Origin: JAXDTI01 sp034090045 | GTDB taxonomy: Bacteria; Actinomycetota; Actinomycetes; Actinomycetales; Actinomycetaceae | Assembly: GCA_034090045.1 (NCBI GenBank) | Contig: JAXDTI010000004.1 | Location: forward strand, 129,724-193,723 | DNA: 64,000 bases | Direction: 5' to 3' | Part shown: positions 25,248-34,493 of the stretch, piece after piece | How positions within the stretch are numbered: position 1 is the first letter of the stretch | How the letters are laid out: the number at the start of each line of letters is the position of its first letter | Translations under genes and position numbers: made by a program | The notes under the pieces: generated by a model | Seen by the model: the letters and a program-made list of their open reading frames with translations, nothing else | Databases searched by the model: none | What the model was told of the DNA's origin: nothing

Positions 25248-26150
25248 ATGAAAAAGTTTATTGCACTCGCCCTGACAGGTGTTTTCACCGCTGGAGCGTT
25301 GAGCGCTTGCGGAGCCACTAGCACCGAACCCGCAGCTGAAGGTTTTGATTTCTCGACCATTAAAGCTGACCCTGCAGTTGAGGCTCTGGTTCCTCAGGCC
25401 GTGAAAGATCGCGGAGTTCTTCGCAACGGCGCTTCCACCGACTATCCGCCTTTGGAGATGCTCAAGGAAGATAATCAAACCCCGACTGGTGCCGAAGTTG
25501 ACCTGGCGAAAGCCATAGCTCTCACCATGGGATTGAAAGACGGCACCACCACTACCGAGACCTTTAACGCGCTACTTCCCAAGGTTGGTTCGACCTACGA
25601 CATTGGTGCCTCGGGTTTCACAGTAACGGAAGATCGGGTAAAAAGTTACGATATGCTCGCCTATAAGGACATGGGAACTCTCTACGGTGTAGCGAAAAGC
25701 AACCAAAACAAGTTTGATCCCACAGATGTCTGCGGCAAGACCATCGGCGTGCAAACCGGCACCTACCAGGAAACCAGCTTGCTGCCGAAACTGAATAAAG
25801 AGTGCACCGATGCCGGCAAAGCGGCCATTACCGTCCAGAAAGAAGACCTGCTGGACAATGTAATCCCCAAAGTTATTTCCGGCCAGTACGATGCCTTTAT
25901 CGCCGATGACCCGGTTGTTGCCTACAATGTGAACAAATCCAATGGGCAGCTCGAAATTTCTGGAGACATATTCGATTCCACTCCGCTAGCTATCGTTGTA
26001 AATAACCGGGATCCGCAACTGAGCAAAGCCGTGAAAGCAGCTATGGATTCGCTGATGAAATCCGGAAAGATGAAGGAAATTTTGGCACTCTACGGTGCCG
26101 ACGGTGGCATGTACTCCGAAGTGCAGCTCAACAGTTCCACCCAGGAATAA
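25248..26150 (+). CDS. Amino-acid ABC transporter substrate-binding lipoprotein
   Basis: The 300 residues begin with a lipoprotein signal peptide and lipobox LSAC (Cys about 21), followed by a type II periplasmic-binding fold: DYPPLEML, GAEVDLAKAIALTMGLK, ASGFTVTEDRVKSYDMLAY, GKTIGVQTGTYQE, and IADDPVVAYNV. This resembles polar amino-acid (Glu/Gln, Arg, cystine) binding proteins; the ligand cannot be fixed. The ribosome site is AAGGAGCGAATA. It heads a three-gene operon with permease and ATPase. Confidence 0.92.
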   Translation: MKKFIALALTGVFTAGALSACGATSTEPAAEGFDFSTIKADPAVEALVPQAVKDRGVLRNGASTDYPPLEMLKEDNQTPTGAEVDLAKAIALTMGLKDGTTTTETFNALLPKVGSTYDIGASGFTVTEDRVKSYDMLAYKDMGTLYGVAKSNQNKFDPTDVCGKTIGVQTGTYQETSLLPKLNKECTDAGKAAITVQKEDLLDNVIPKVISGQYDAFIADDPVVAYNVNKSNGQLEISGDIFDSTPLAIVVNNRDPQLSKAVKAAMDSLMKSGKMKEILALYGADGGMYSEVQLNSSTQE

Positions 26151-26171
26151 GCTGTTAAGGTAGCCTGAAAG

Positions 26172-27083
26172 ATGAGTGGATTTATGGAGCGCAACCATCC
26201 CAGACCAGTATTTCGCCTCGGCAGGTGGGTTTCGGTAGTGGTGGTTGCGCTCCTGGTTATTCTGGTAGCGCAATCTCTGGTCACCAACAGTAACTATCAC
26301 TGGGATGTTGTCTGGGCAAACCTGTTTCACCCGAGCATTATCCGAGGAATAGGTTACACCCTGCTGCTCACTGTAGGAGCAATGGTTATCGGTGTTATTC
26401 TGGCCGTAACGATGGCTATAATGCGCCAATCTCCAAACCCGGTATTGAAATCAGTGGCATGGTTCTACATTTGGTTTTTCCGCGGAACCCCGATCTATAC
26501 CCAGCTAATTTTCTGGGGTCTGCTACCCACCCTGTATCCGACACTCGGTTTCGGATCGCTCCAGATTGACATAAACCTGGTGTGGAACGTTTTTTGGGCA
26601 GCAATGTTGGGGCTGGGGTTGAACGAGGGAGCCTACCTGGCAGAGATCGTTCGGGCTGGATTAAATTCGGTAGATTCCGGGCAGTGGGAAGCAGCAACAG
26701 CCCTGGGGATGAAACGCGGGATGATTCTGCGCCGCATCATCATTCCGCAGGCTATGCGGGTAATCGTCCCCCCGACCGGCAACGAAACAATCTCGATGTT
26801 GAAAACCACTTCGCTGGTTTCAGCGGTGCCATTCACCTTGGAAATTACTTTCGCATCCCAGGCGATGGGTCGGCAATTGTTCTTGCCGGTGCCGCTGCTG
26901 ATAGATGCCGCACTGTGGTATCTGATTATAACCTCGATTTTGATGGTCGGACAGTATTTCCTAGAGAAGCATTTCGGTAGGGGGTTCGCTCAATCGACGA
27001 ATAGTAACCATCCGAAACGCCGGGTAAAGGAATCAGATATGGCTCAGGCACAAGCCAAACCTTTTATGGATGTGACACCATGA
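26172..27083 (+). CDS. Amino-acid ABC transporter permease
   Basis: A 303-residue membrane protein of the HisM/GlnP type. A helix lies near residue 18-37 (WVSVVVVALLVILVAQSL), then the permease core with GIGYTLLLTVGAMVIGVILA, WFYIWFFRGTPIYTQLIFWG and the EAA loop SGQWEAATALGMKRGMILRRI, which docks the ATPase. The C-terminal tail is long and basic then polar. Its stop overlaps the ATPase start (ATGA). Confidence 0.93.
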   Translation: MSGFMERNHPRPVFRLGRWVSVVVVALLVILVAQSLVTNSNYHWDVVWANLFHPSIIRGIGYTLLLTVGAMVIGVILAVTMAIMRQSPNPVLKSVAWFYIWFFRGTPIYTQLIFWGLLPTLYPTLGFGSLQIDINLVWNVFWAAMLGLGLNEGAYLAEIVRAGLNSVDSGQWEAATALGMKRGMILRRIIIPQAMRVIVPPTGNETISMLKTTSLVSAVPFTLEITFASQAMGRQLFLPVPLLIDAALWYLIITSILMVGQYFLEKHFGRGFAQSTNSNHPKRRVKESDMAQAQAKPFMDVTP

Positions 27084-27943
27084 GTGACGATAAAAAACTT
27101 CCAGCTCCCGCAGATGTTGCCGACACAATGGTGGCGTTACGCGGTGTCCACAAATACTTTGGGCATCTTCATGTGCTTCACGGTATCGACCTCGATATTC
27201 ATCGCGGTGAAGTCTGTGTCCTAATCGGCCCTTCAGGTTCCGGAAAATCAACTGTGCTGCGCTGCATCAACCAGCTAGAGACGATTTCGGCTGGACGGAT
27301 TTACCTTGATGGCGAACTACTGGGAATGGCGGAGGAAAAAGCCCCCACTCACGCCTTGAAACGCGCGTGGTATCGCCGAACTGGCGCGCTCACAGCAGCT
27401 GACACGGTGCTTCGAGATCTGCCTGATAAAGTGATTTCTGCTCAGCGGGAACGCATCGGAATGGTGTTTCAGCGTTTTAACTTATTTCCACATAAAACTG
27501 CGCTCGAAAATGTTATGGAAGCCCCCATTCACGTCGCTCATAAACCTGCCGATGCTGCCCGCAAACAGGCTTTGAAATTACTGGAACGCGTGGGGCTATT
27601 CGACCGGGTGAACCACTATCCTGCACAGCTTTCCGGTGGGCAACAGCAGCGTGTCGCCATTGCCCGCGCCCTGGCCATGAACCCGGAGCTGATGCTCTTT
27701 GACGAGCCGACTTCCGCACTGGATCCAGAACTCGTTGGGGAGGTGCTCCAGGTTATGAAAGACCTGGCACGAGACGGTATGACTATGGTGGTTGTCACTC
27801 ACGAGATAGGTTTTGCGCGTGAGGTCGGCACCCAACTTGCCTTTATGGACGGCGGTCAGATTATCGAGCAGGGAACCCCCAGCGAAGTTCTCGATAACCC
27901 GAAAGAGCAGCGCACCAAAGATTTCATCTCGAAAGTGCTTTAA
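27080..27943 (+). CDS. Amino-acid ABC transporter ATP-binding protein
   Basis: The 287 residues contain Walker A GPSGSGKST, Q loop VFQRFNLFPH, signature LSGGQQQR, Walker B LMLFDEPTSALD and the switch His in VVVTHE. Between the first beta region and the Q loop there is an extra segment of roughly 30 residues (about 80-115, including HALKRAWYRRTGALTAAD) not found in GlnQ/HisP proteins of standard size. It powers the permease encoded just upstream. glnE converges on it with ten bases between stops. Confidence 0.93.
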   Translation: MSDDKKLPAPADVADTMVALRGVHKYFGHLHVLHGIDLDIHRGEVCVLIGPSGSGKSTVLRCINQLETISAGRIYLDGELLGMAEEKAPTHALKRAWYRRTGALTAADTVLRDLPDKVISAQRERIGMVFQRFNLFPHKTALENVMEAPIHVAHKPADAARKQALKLLERVGLFDRVNHYPAQLSGGQQQRVAIARALAMNPELMLFDEPTSALDPELVGEVLQVMKDLARDGMTMVVVTHEIGFAREVGTQLAFMDGGQIIEQGTPSEVLDNPKEQRTKDFISKVL

Positions 27944-27953
27944 CCCGAAACAA

Positions 27954-30899
27954 CTATTCTCCGCTCGTTTCAGCACCGGGATAGAAAAGGTCGTTGAACA
28001 CTCGCCGAGATTGCCTGCTGGTACGCAAATAATCATCGACCAGGTTTTGGCTGCTATCCGAGCGGTACCCCAGTAGCGCCGATACCTTTGCCAGAATAAC
28101 TGATTCAGAATGCAAAACATCCAGTTTCCAGCTCGCCAACTTCCCGGTAGCAAGAGTGTTCGCCGCTCGAATACGGGAAGCTAACAACCAGGCGGCTCGT
28201 AGTTTTTCAGCATCGTTATCGTTGAGGTGCCCGGATTTGGAAAGCTCGGTTAGCGCAGCCAAAGTTGAAGTACCTGCCAGTTTGGGATTCTCGCCAGCAT
28301 ATTTCAGCTGCCCAACCTGAACCACCCATTCCACATCACTCAGTCCTCCAGGCCCGAGTTTCACATGTCTCCAAGGCTGTACCCCATGCGGCAGGCGTTC
28401 CTTTTCCATACGCGCCTTCAACAACATGATTTCGCGTATCTCTTTCACACTGGGTGACCCGCGATATCGAACACGGTCAATAAGTTCCATTACCCCCTCA
28501 CCGAGGGCAGTATCTCCGGCAGCAAAACGGGCACGCAGTAGTGCCTGTTGCTCCCATGTTGAGATCCAGCGTGTATAGTATTCGCGATAACCCTCAAGAG
28601 TTCGAGCTACCTGACCATCGCGCCCTTCGGGACGAAGCCCAAGATCCACCGGCATTGCCGGATCCGGCCCGGATTCCCCCAGGAATTGCTGCAGCTGATT
28701 AATAGCGTTTCGTGCCCGCTCTAACTCGCCGTCAAAAACAACCATCATATCGAAATCGGAGGCGTATCCGGGTTCTTGACCTCCCTGCCTGCCCATAGCG
28801 ATAACGGCAAGGCGAACATCATGAACCCGACTGACATAGTTCAAAGCAACGGACATAACAGCATCATTGAGTTCGCTGATACGTTTCCCGGATCCTTGAG
28901 GATCAACATTTGCAAGCACATCGGATATGGCTATGCGTAACAGTTCGCGTCCACGAACATTACGCAGCCGGGCGAAAACCTCAGCCGGCCGATCGACATA
29001 GCGTTCGGCGAGAGCTTCCAGCTGTCCGATGATTTCCTGACGTCCAGGTCCTGCCAAACGGTTCTCTTTGTCGAGCCATTTCACCGACTCCGGATGCCGA
29101 CGCATCTGGTCAGAAACAAATGTTGAGCTCGACAGCAGCCGACACAGCCTCCGCGCGACCGTGCGAGAATCGCGCAGAAGCGTCATATACCAAGATGTAG
29201 AGCCTATTTCTTCGGATAGTAGCCGGAAATTAAGCAGACCTCCGTCGGGGTCTGGTCCATCTGCAAGCCATTCGAGGAGCACCGGTAACAGGTGGCGTTG
29301 AATCGTTGCACGTCGAGACACACCGGAGGCTAGTGCGGCAACATGACGACGGGCACCCGCCGGGTCACGATAGCCGAGAACTCTCAGACGTTTCTCGGCT
29401 GCTTTCGGCTCTAGATGAACCTGATCGGGAGAAAGCCCAGCAACTGCCGGCAGTAACGGCTGATAAAAAATATCTTGTTGATAACTGCGGATTTCGCGAC
29501 GCTGCCGGTTCCACAATTCGGTTAGCTCCTCGCCGGTTTCCAAACCCAGACAACGAGCTACCCGTCTCAAATCCGCTTCCCCGGTTGGCAACAAATGGGT
29601 TCGACGTAGCTGATAAAGCTGCACCCGATGCTCCATTACACGCAACCTACGGTAGTACTCAGCCAGTTCACTTCCGGTTTTGCGACCTATATAGCCACCG
29701 TCTACGAGGGCACGCAGGGCATGTAGAGTGTCTCTTACCCGCAGTCTTTCATCGGCTTTTCCGTGGACCATCTGCAACAGCTGAACCGAAAACTCGATGT
29801 CACGCAAACCGCCGGCCCCGAGTTTAATATGGCGTTCACCCTGCCGACCGATATTTTGCTCAACCCGGGAACGCATGGTCCGAGCATCTTCCACAAAGGA
29901 ATCACGTTCGGCAGCCTCCCAAGTAAACGGCCATATTTTTTCCAAAAACTGTTTCGCCAACTGCGGTGAACCAGCTATTGGACGAGCTTTCAGGAGAGCT
30001 TGAAACTCCCAATTTTTCGCCCATTTCGCATAGTAGCTTTCATACGCCGAGAGGGAACGAACCAGCGAGCCGTTCTTTCCTTCCGGTCGTAGCGAAGTGT
30101 CGATACTGAGTATCGCCGGTTCACTGCCGGCATCACTGCACAGCCGTGACATTTCTTGAACAAGCTTCAGAGCCAAATCCACCTCAGCCTTGTCATCTGA
30201 TGCGCAGATATATACCAAATCCACATCGGATCGGTAGTTCAACTCTCGGGCACCGGTCTTGCCCATGGCGACAATACTTATTTTTACCCGACCTTGAGGG
30301 TCGTAGTCCCTGCGAGCTATAGCTAATGCAGCGTTGATTGTGGCATCGGTTAAAGCGGCGAGATGCCCAGCGGTGAGTGAAACAGCACAGAGGGCATCCT
30401 GCGAGGTAAGGTCGGCTGCCGCAATGCCGAGCAGCAAGGAACGGTACGTCAGGCGTAACTCGTCACTACCGACAGCTGTTTGAGCTACCGGTACCTCCCC
30501 GGCTATACCAAGCACCCTATCAAATTCTCGGCTATAAGCAGCAACTATCTGCTCATACTCCCTGTCGGTTAGCAAAGGGTCTCCATATCGTTCAGTGAAA
30601 GGAACTACCGATTCTAAAACTGAGAGCTCTACCGGATGCGAAATCAGAAAATCCGCTAATGCACTGGAGGCGCCGCAAACGGAAACCAGCGCACGGCGAG
30701 TTGCCCCACCAATATTGGTAAGCTGTGTCACCTCGGCTAGCCGATGCAGGTTCATAACCGCCAGGTCAGGGTCGGCGCTGCGACCGATTTCTGGGAGCCA
30801 ATCGGAGCCTATAGAACCGATCAGCTCTGCAGCGGGATCTATCCTGCGGATTCCCAGTGCCCGCAGTCGCAGATGACCCTCATCAACCTTTCGAACCAT
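27954..30899 (-). CDS. glnE: Glutamine synthetase adenylyltransferase/adenylyl-removing enzyme
   Basis: GlnE adds AMP to, and removes it from, glutamine synthetase I according to nitrogen status. The 981 residues have two nucleotidyltransferase halves, each with a metal-binding Asp pair: LNYRSDVDLVYI (about 225) and GYASDFDMMVVF (about 725). Each is followed by GLRPEG-type and GGLRDIEF/GGLSDVEWVVQ motifs. Both catalytic centres look complete. The gene starts one base after glnA. The adjacent GlnA lacks the usual target Tyr, so its substrate should be another synthetase encoded elsewhere. Confidence 0.95.
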   Translation of the reverse strand: MVRKVDEGHLRLRALGIRRIDPAAELIGSIGSDWLPEIGRSADPDLAVMNLHRLAEVTQLTNIGGATRRALVSVCGASSALADFLISHPVELSVLESVVPFTERYGDPLLTDREYEQIVAAYSREFDRVLGIAGEVPVAQTAVGSDELRLTYRSLLLGIAAADLTSQDALCAVSLTAGHLAALTDATINAALAIARRDYDPQGRVKISIVAMGKTGARELNYRSDVDLVYICASDDKAEVDLALKLVQEMSRLCSDAGSEPAILSIDTSLRPEGKNGSLVRSLSAYESYYAKWAKNWEFQALLKARPIAGSPQLAKQFLEKIWPFTWEAAERDSFVEDARTMRSRVEQNIGRQGERHIKLGAGGLRDIEFSVQLLQMVHGKADERLRVRDTLHALRALVDGGYIGRKTGSELAEYYRRLRVMEHRVQLYQLRRTHLLPTGEADLRRVARCLGLETGEELTELWNRQRREIRSYQQDIFYQPLLPAVAGLSPDQVHLEPKAAEKRLRVLGYRDPAGARRHVAALASGVSRRATIQRHLLPVLLEWLADGPDPDGGLLNFRLLSEEIGSTSWYMTLLRDSRTVARRLCRLLSSSTFVSDQMRRHPESVKWLDKENRLAGPGRQEIIGQLEALAERYVDRPAEVFARLRNVRGRELLRIAISDVLANVDPQGSGKRISELNDAVMSVALNYVSRVHDVRLAVIAMGRQGGQEPGYASDFDMMVVFDGELERARNAINQLQQFLGESGPDPAMPVDLGLRPEGRDGQVARTLEGYREYYTRWISTWEQQALLRARFAAGDTALGEGVMELIDRVRYRGSPSVKEIREIMLLKARMEKERLPHGVQPWRHVKLGPGGLSDVEWVVQVGQLKYAGENPKLAGTSTLAALTELSKSGHLNDNDAEKLRAAWLLASRIRAANTLATGKLASWKLDVLHSESVILAKVSALLGYRSDSSQNLVDDYLRTSRQSRRVFNDLFYPGAETSGE

Positions 30900-30900
30900 A

Positions 30901-32238
30901 TCACTGTACGCTCAGGAATCGCGCCAATTCCTTAGGTGTCACCTGCCGGCGATACGAACGCCACTCATGCTCCTTTTCACGCAAAACATAAGCGAAAACT
31001 TCCTCACCCAAGGTTTGAGCCATCAGCTCTGAGTCTCGCAACCGATTCAGAGCCTGATGTAGCGAAGAAGGCAGCGGAGCAATACCCATGGCGGTACGCT
31101 CGGCATCAGAGAGCTGCCACACATCATCCTGAGCTTCCTCAGCAAGCTGATATTTGCCTTTAATACCAGCCAAACCTGCAGACAACAGCGCCGCATAGGC
31201 AAGGTAGGGGTTCGCAGAAGGGTCAAGTGCCCGATATTCGACACGTGCCGCAGATGGCTTGTCGGGTTTGTAGAGCGGCACCCTAACCAGAGCCGAACGG
31301 TTGTTATGCCCCCAACAAATAAACGAGGGTGCTTCTCCCCCACCCCAGAGACGCTTATAGGAGTTAACGTGCTGATTTATTACTGCGCTCATCTCCCCAG
31401 CGTGCGCCAACAAACCGGCAATAAACTGTCTGCCAACCTGTGACAACTGGTATTCACCGGAAGCATCATAAAACGCATTCTTATCACCCTCAAAAAGTGA
31501 CAGATGCGTATGCATTCCAGAGCCGGGCTGATCCGTTATGGGTTTCGGCATGAAAGTCGCCATCATGCCTTCCTGCAGAGCCAGCTCCTCGACCACGGTA
31601 CGGAAAGTCATAATATTATCGGCACCGGTGAGTGCATCGACTGCTCTGAGATCAATCTCGTTCTGCCCCGGCCCGCCCTCATGGTGTGAAAACTCGACAG
31701 AAATCCCCATTTCTTCAAGGGTGTCTACGACTCTCCGGCGAAAATCATTTGTTCCACCACGCGAGACGTGATCAAAGTATCCACCCTGGTCAACCGGAAC
31801 CAACGGCTCATTCAGTGACTTCGGTGGACGAATCAGGTAGAACTCAATTTCCGGATGCACTTGCATCGAAAAACCCAACTCGGCGGCTCGCTGTATCTCA
31901 CGTTCCAGCACCGAACGCGGATGCGAGCGGGACAGCTCATCATCGGGGGTGTGAACGTCACAAAACATTCTGCCAACCGCTTTATCAGCGTCCCGCCACG
32001 GCAGCTGCTGGAAAGTTGAGGCATCAGGACGTAGCAACATATCTGATTCATAGACTCGTGTCATCCCCTCGATTGCTGAACCGTCAAAGCCCACCCCTTC
32101 GTTAAAGGCGTTTTCCAGTTCAGCAGAGTCAATAGCGATTGACTTCAATTTGCCGATAACATCAGAAAACCACAATCGAATCATGCGCACGTCCCTGCGG
32201 GCGACCAGTTCCAGCACTTCTTCCTGCTGCGAGTTCAT
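30901..32238 (-). CDS. glnA: Glutamine synthetase, GlnA2-type
   Basis: The 445 residues have the GS fold: RMIRLWFSDVIGKLKS and an N-terminal beta-grasp, GFDGSAIEGM, the metal-site segments VHPEIEFYLI and EFSHHEGGPGQNEIDLR, MPKPITDQPGSGMHTHLS, and the ATP/glutamate region ARVEYRALDPSANPYLAY. The site aligned with the adenylylation Tyr is Trp (DVWQLSD, about 374), so AMP control by GlnE is unlikely. The length and neighbour match mycobacterial GlnA2. It catalyses ATP-dependent amidation of glutamate or a related substrate. Confidence 0.93.
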   Translation of the reverse strand: MNSQQEEVLELVARRDVRMIRLWFSDVIGKLKSIAIDSAELENAFNEGVGFDGSAIEGMTRVYESDMLLRPDASTFQQLPWRDADKAVGRMFCDVHTPDDELSRSHPRSVLEREIQRAAELGFSMQVHPEIEFYLIRPPKSLNEPLVPVDQGGYFDHVSRGGTNDFRRRVVDTLEEMGISVEFSHHEGGPGQNEIDLRAVDALTGADNIMTFRTVVEELALQEGMMATFMPKPITDQPGSGMHTHLSLFEGDKNAFYDASGEYQLSQVGRQFIAGLLAHAGEMSAVINQHVNSYKRLWGGGEAPSFICWGHNNRSALVRVPLYKPDKPSAARVEYRALDPSANPYLAYAALLSAGLAGIKGKYQLAEEAQDDVWQLSDAERTAMGIAPLPSSLHQALNRLRDSELMAQTLGEEVFAYVLREKEHEWRSYRRQVTPKELARFLSVQ

Positions 32239-32271
32239 TACTCCTCCTGTCTGCGGTTTTCAAGCCGCTAA

Positions 32272-33063
32272 TCAAATCGCTCTCTCAGCTTGTGCCCACC
32301 AGCGCCCACTCGGGAACCTCCCGGATTGCAGCGGCATATCGAAAGTTTCGGATAGGTTCTGCGCAGTTAAAACATCGGAGATTACGCCAGCATGAATGAT
32401 GCGTCCCTGTTTGAGTAACAGCGCGTGTGTAAAACGCGAAGGAATCTCTTCCACATGGTGTGTAACCAGCAACAGTATCGGAGAACGCGGATCAGAAGCC
32501 AACTCGTCTAGCGCCTGCATGAGCAGCTCTCGCGCCCCCATGTCTACCCCGGCTGCTGGTTCATCCAAAATCAGAATTTCAGGATCCGACATTAAAGCTC
32601 GACAAATCATTACTCGTTGGCGTTCACCATCGGATAACGAAACTATCGGGCGATTTTGCAATCCATCAACACTGAACAGATGCATCAGATCCCGGGCGCG
32701 CTGCCGATCCTGGTCTTCATATATCTGGCGTATCACGACTCTGGTAGTTCCATAAGCTGCCGAGAGCACCACATCTGAGACTCGTTGCTGCGGGTCAATA
32801 ATGCGTTCGAGTACGCTTGAAGACAACCCAACCTGCAGGTGCAAATCCGCCACCTCGGTTTTACCCAGTTTCTCACCGAGAATCCGTACAGAACCTCTGG
32901 TCGGGTAATTTCGTCCGGCGATCAGCGATATCAAGGTTGTTTTGCCGGCACCGTTAGGGCCGAGTATCACCCAGTGTTCTCCCGAGCTTCCACCGAAATT
33001 TATATCCTTAAGTATCCAGTTGCCGTCCCTCATTACCGAGACACCATCGAGCTCAAATTCCAT
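32272..33063 (-). CDS. Stand-alone ABC ATPase
   Basis: The 263 residues carry Walker A GPNGAGKTT, signature LSDGERQRV, Walker B ILILDEPAAGVD and HVEEIP with the switch His. The signature has LSDGE in place of LSGGQ, as in YlmA/ModF-like proteins. No permease or binding protein is adjacent, so the partner is unknown. The C-terminus (GRFPSGRWWAQAE) is aromatic. It lies 33 bases upstream of glnA in the same direction. Confidence 0.88.
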   Translation of the reverse strand: MEFELDGVSVMRDGNWILKDINFGGSSGEHWVILGPNGAGKTTLISLIAGRNYPTRGSVRILGEKLGKTEVADLHLQVGLSSSVLERIIDPQQRVSDVVLSAAYGTTRVVIRQIYEDQDRQRARDLMHLFSVDGLQNRPIVSLSDGERQRVMICRALMSDPEILILDEPAAGVDMGARELLMQALDELASDPRSPILLLVTHHVEEIPSRFTHALLLKQGRIIHAGVISDVLTAQNLSETFDMPLQSGRFPSGRWWAQAERAI

Positions 33064-33162
33064 CAGTCCCCCATTGCGACGCTTTATTCAATCCTATCTG
33101 AGCGGGGGTATAGAGCACACGCATTGCCGGTGCTGTCGAGTTGAACGACTGACAGACTGGAC

Positions 33163-34353
33163 TCACAGCAGGCTTCGGTACAACTCAAGCAGCCGGTCTG
33201 CTACCACTTCCCAACTGAATTCTCGGATAACTCTTTCCCTGCCAGCTTGCCCCATTTTTTCAGCCAGTTGCGGATTAGTTGCGAGTGTTGTGAGCCGCTC
33301 AGCCATGTCGGTATGGAACTTTTCGGGGTTGATTGGAGTTCCGGTACCGTCCTTAACCTGTTCTATAGGTACCAGGTAGCCGGTCTCCCCATCAACGATA
33401 CAATCCGGGATACCTCCAGTGTCGGTGCCGACCACCGGCAGACCCATAGCAGCAGCCTCCAGATTCACAATCCCCATCGGCTCGTATATTGAGGGGGTCA
33501 CAAACACGGTGGCTGCCGCCAGTATCGCTTCCACATCGGAGTGTGGCAGCATTTCTCCAATCCACACTATCCGGTCACGAGTGGAACGTAACTGCTGTAC
33601 CAGACCCTTAACTTCAGACTCAATCTCGGGGGTATCAGGGGCTCCTGCACACAGCACTACCTGGATATCCGGGGGTACCTGTCGTAGCGCCTGTAGCAGG
33701 TGCGGCAGACCTTTTTGGCGAGTAATACGGCCGAGGAAAACAATGGTGGGAACATCCGGCACAATCCCGTATTTGTCTTGCACCTGCGACACCACATCCG
33801 ATTGTGGCGTGACCCATTCGTTTATGTCCAAGCCGTTGTGAATAACCGTTACCCTGTCCGGATCGAGTTGCGGATAGCAGCGCAAAATATCTTCCCGCAT
33901 TCCTCGAGACACACCGATTACAGCGTCAGCACCGGTATAGGCCGTTTCTTCAGCCCAACAGCTGAGCCGGTAACCACCGCCGAGCTGCTCGGCTTTCCAT
34001 GGGCGCAGCGGCTCAAGAGAATGGGCAGTGATCACGTGCGGCACATCATGCAGCAGGTGCCCGAGATGCCCGGCAAGATTCGCATACCAGGTGTGAGAAT
34101 GAACAATATCTGCCCCTTCGAGATCTCCTGTCATTAGCAGATCGATACCCAGGGTACGCAACGCCGCGTTCTGCCCGTCTAGTTCAGCAATATAGTCGTA
34201 TCCTGTTACACCATCTTCAAAGCGGGCACCATCGAAACAGCGAACCCTGGTGTCCACCCGTTTGCGCAACACTTTTGCTAGTTCAGTGACATGAACCCCC
34301 GCCCCTCCATAGACTTTCGGCGGATACTCGCGGGTTAACAGGTCTACTCGCAT
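33163..34353 (-). CDS. glgA: Glycogen synthase / alpha-glucan glycosyltransferase (GT4)
   Basis: The 396 residues start MRVDLLTREYPPKVYGGAGVH, the opening of actinobacterial GlgA/GlgM GT4 enzymes. They have SHTWYANLAGHL, VIGVSRGMREDI, HNGLDINEW, FLGRITRQKGLPHLLQA and the catalytic Glu motif PSIYEPMGIVNLEAAAMG. It uses ADP-glucose for glycogen or maltose-1-phosphate synthesis. The ATG at 34351-34353 has GAGGAG five bases upstream. A longer in-frame TTG start at 34365 would leave that ribosome site inside the gene, so I reject it. It is divergent from glgC. Confidence 0.93.
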   Translation of the reverse strand: MRVDLLTREYPPKVYGGAGVHVTELAKVLRKRVDTRVRCFDGARFEDGVTGYDYIAELDGQNAALRTLGIDLLMTGDLEGADIVHSHTWYANLAGHLGHLLHDVPHVITAHSLEPLRPWKAEQLGGGYRLSCWAEETAYTGADAVIGVSRGMREDILRCYPQLDPDRVTVIHNGLDINEWVTPQSDVVSQVQDKYGIVPDVPTIVFLGRITRQKGLPHLLQALRQVPPDIQVVLCAGAPDTPEIESEVKGLVQQLRSTRDRIVWIGEMLPHSDVEAILAAATVFVTPSIYEPMGIVNLEAAAMGLPVVGTDTGGIPDCIVDGETGYLVPIEQVKDGTGTPINPEKFHTDMAERLTTLATNPQLAEKMGQAGRERVIREFSWEVVADRLLELYRSLL

Positions 34354-34493
34354 AATGCTCCTCAACGTTGTCTTGCTGTTTCCAGCCTAGACCACGGGAG
34401 AGCACTTTGGCAGGAGAGCACAGATTTTGATTATCACTACCTTTACCGCACCATTTACCGGAATTATATGCAAACACACAATATCCTGGTGTT

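Noticed and set aside
29306..29827. Plus-strand frame opposite glnE
   Set aside because: Antisense to a highly conserved gene, with no motif or ribosome site.
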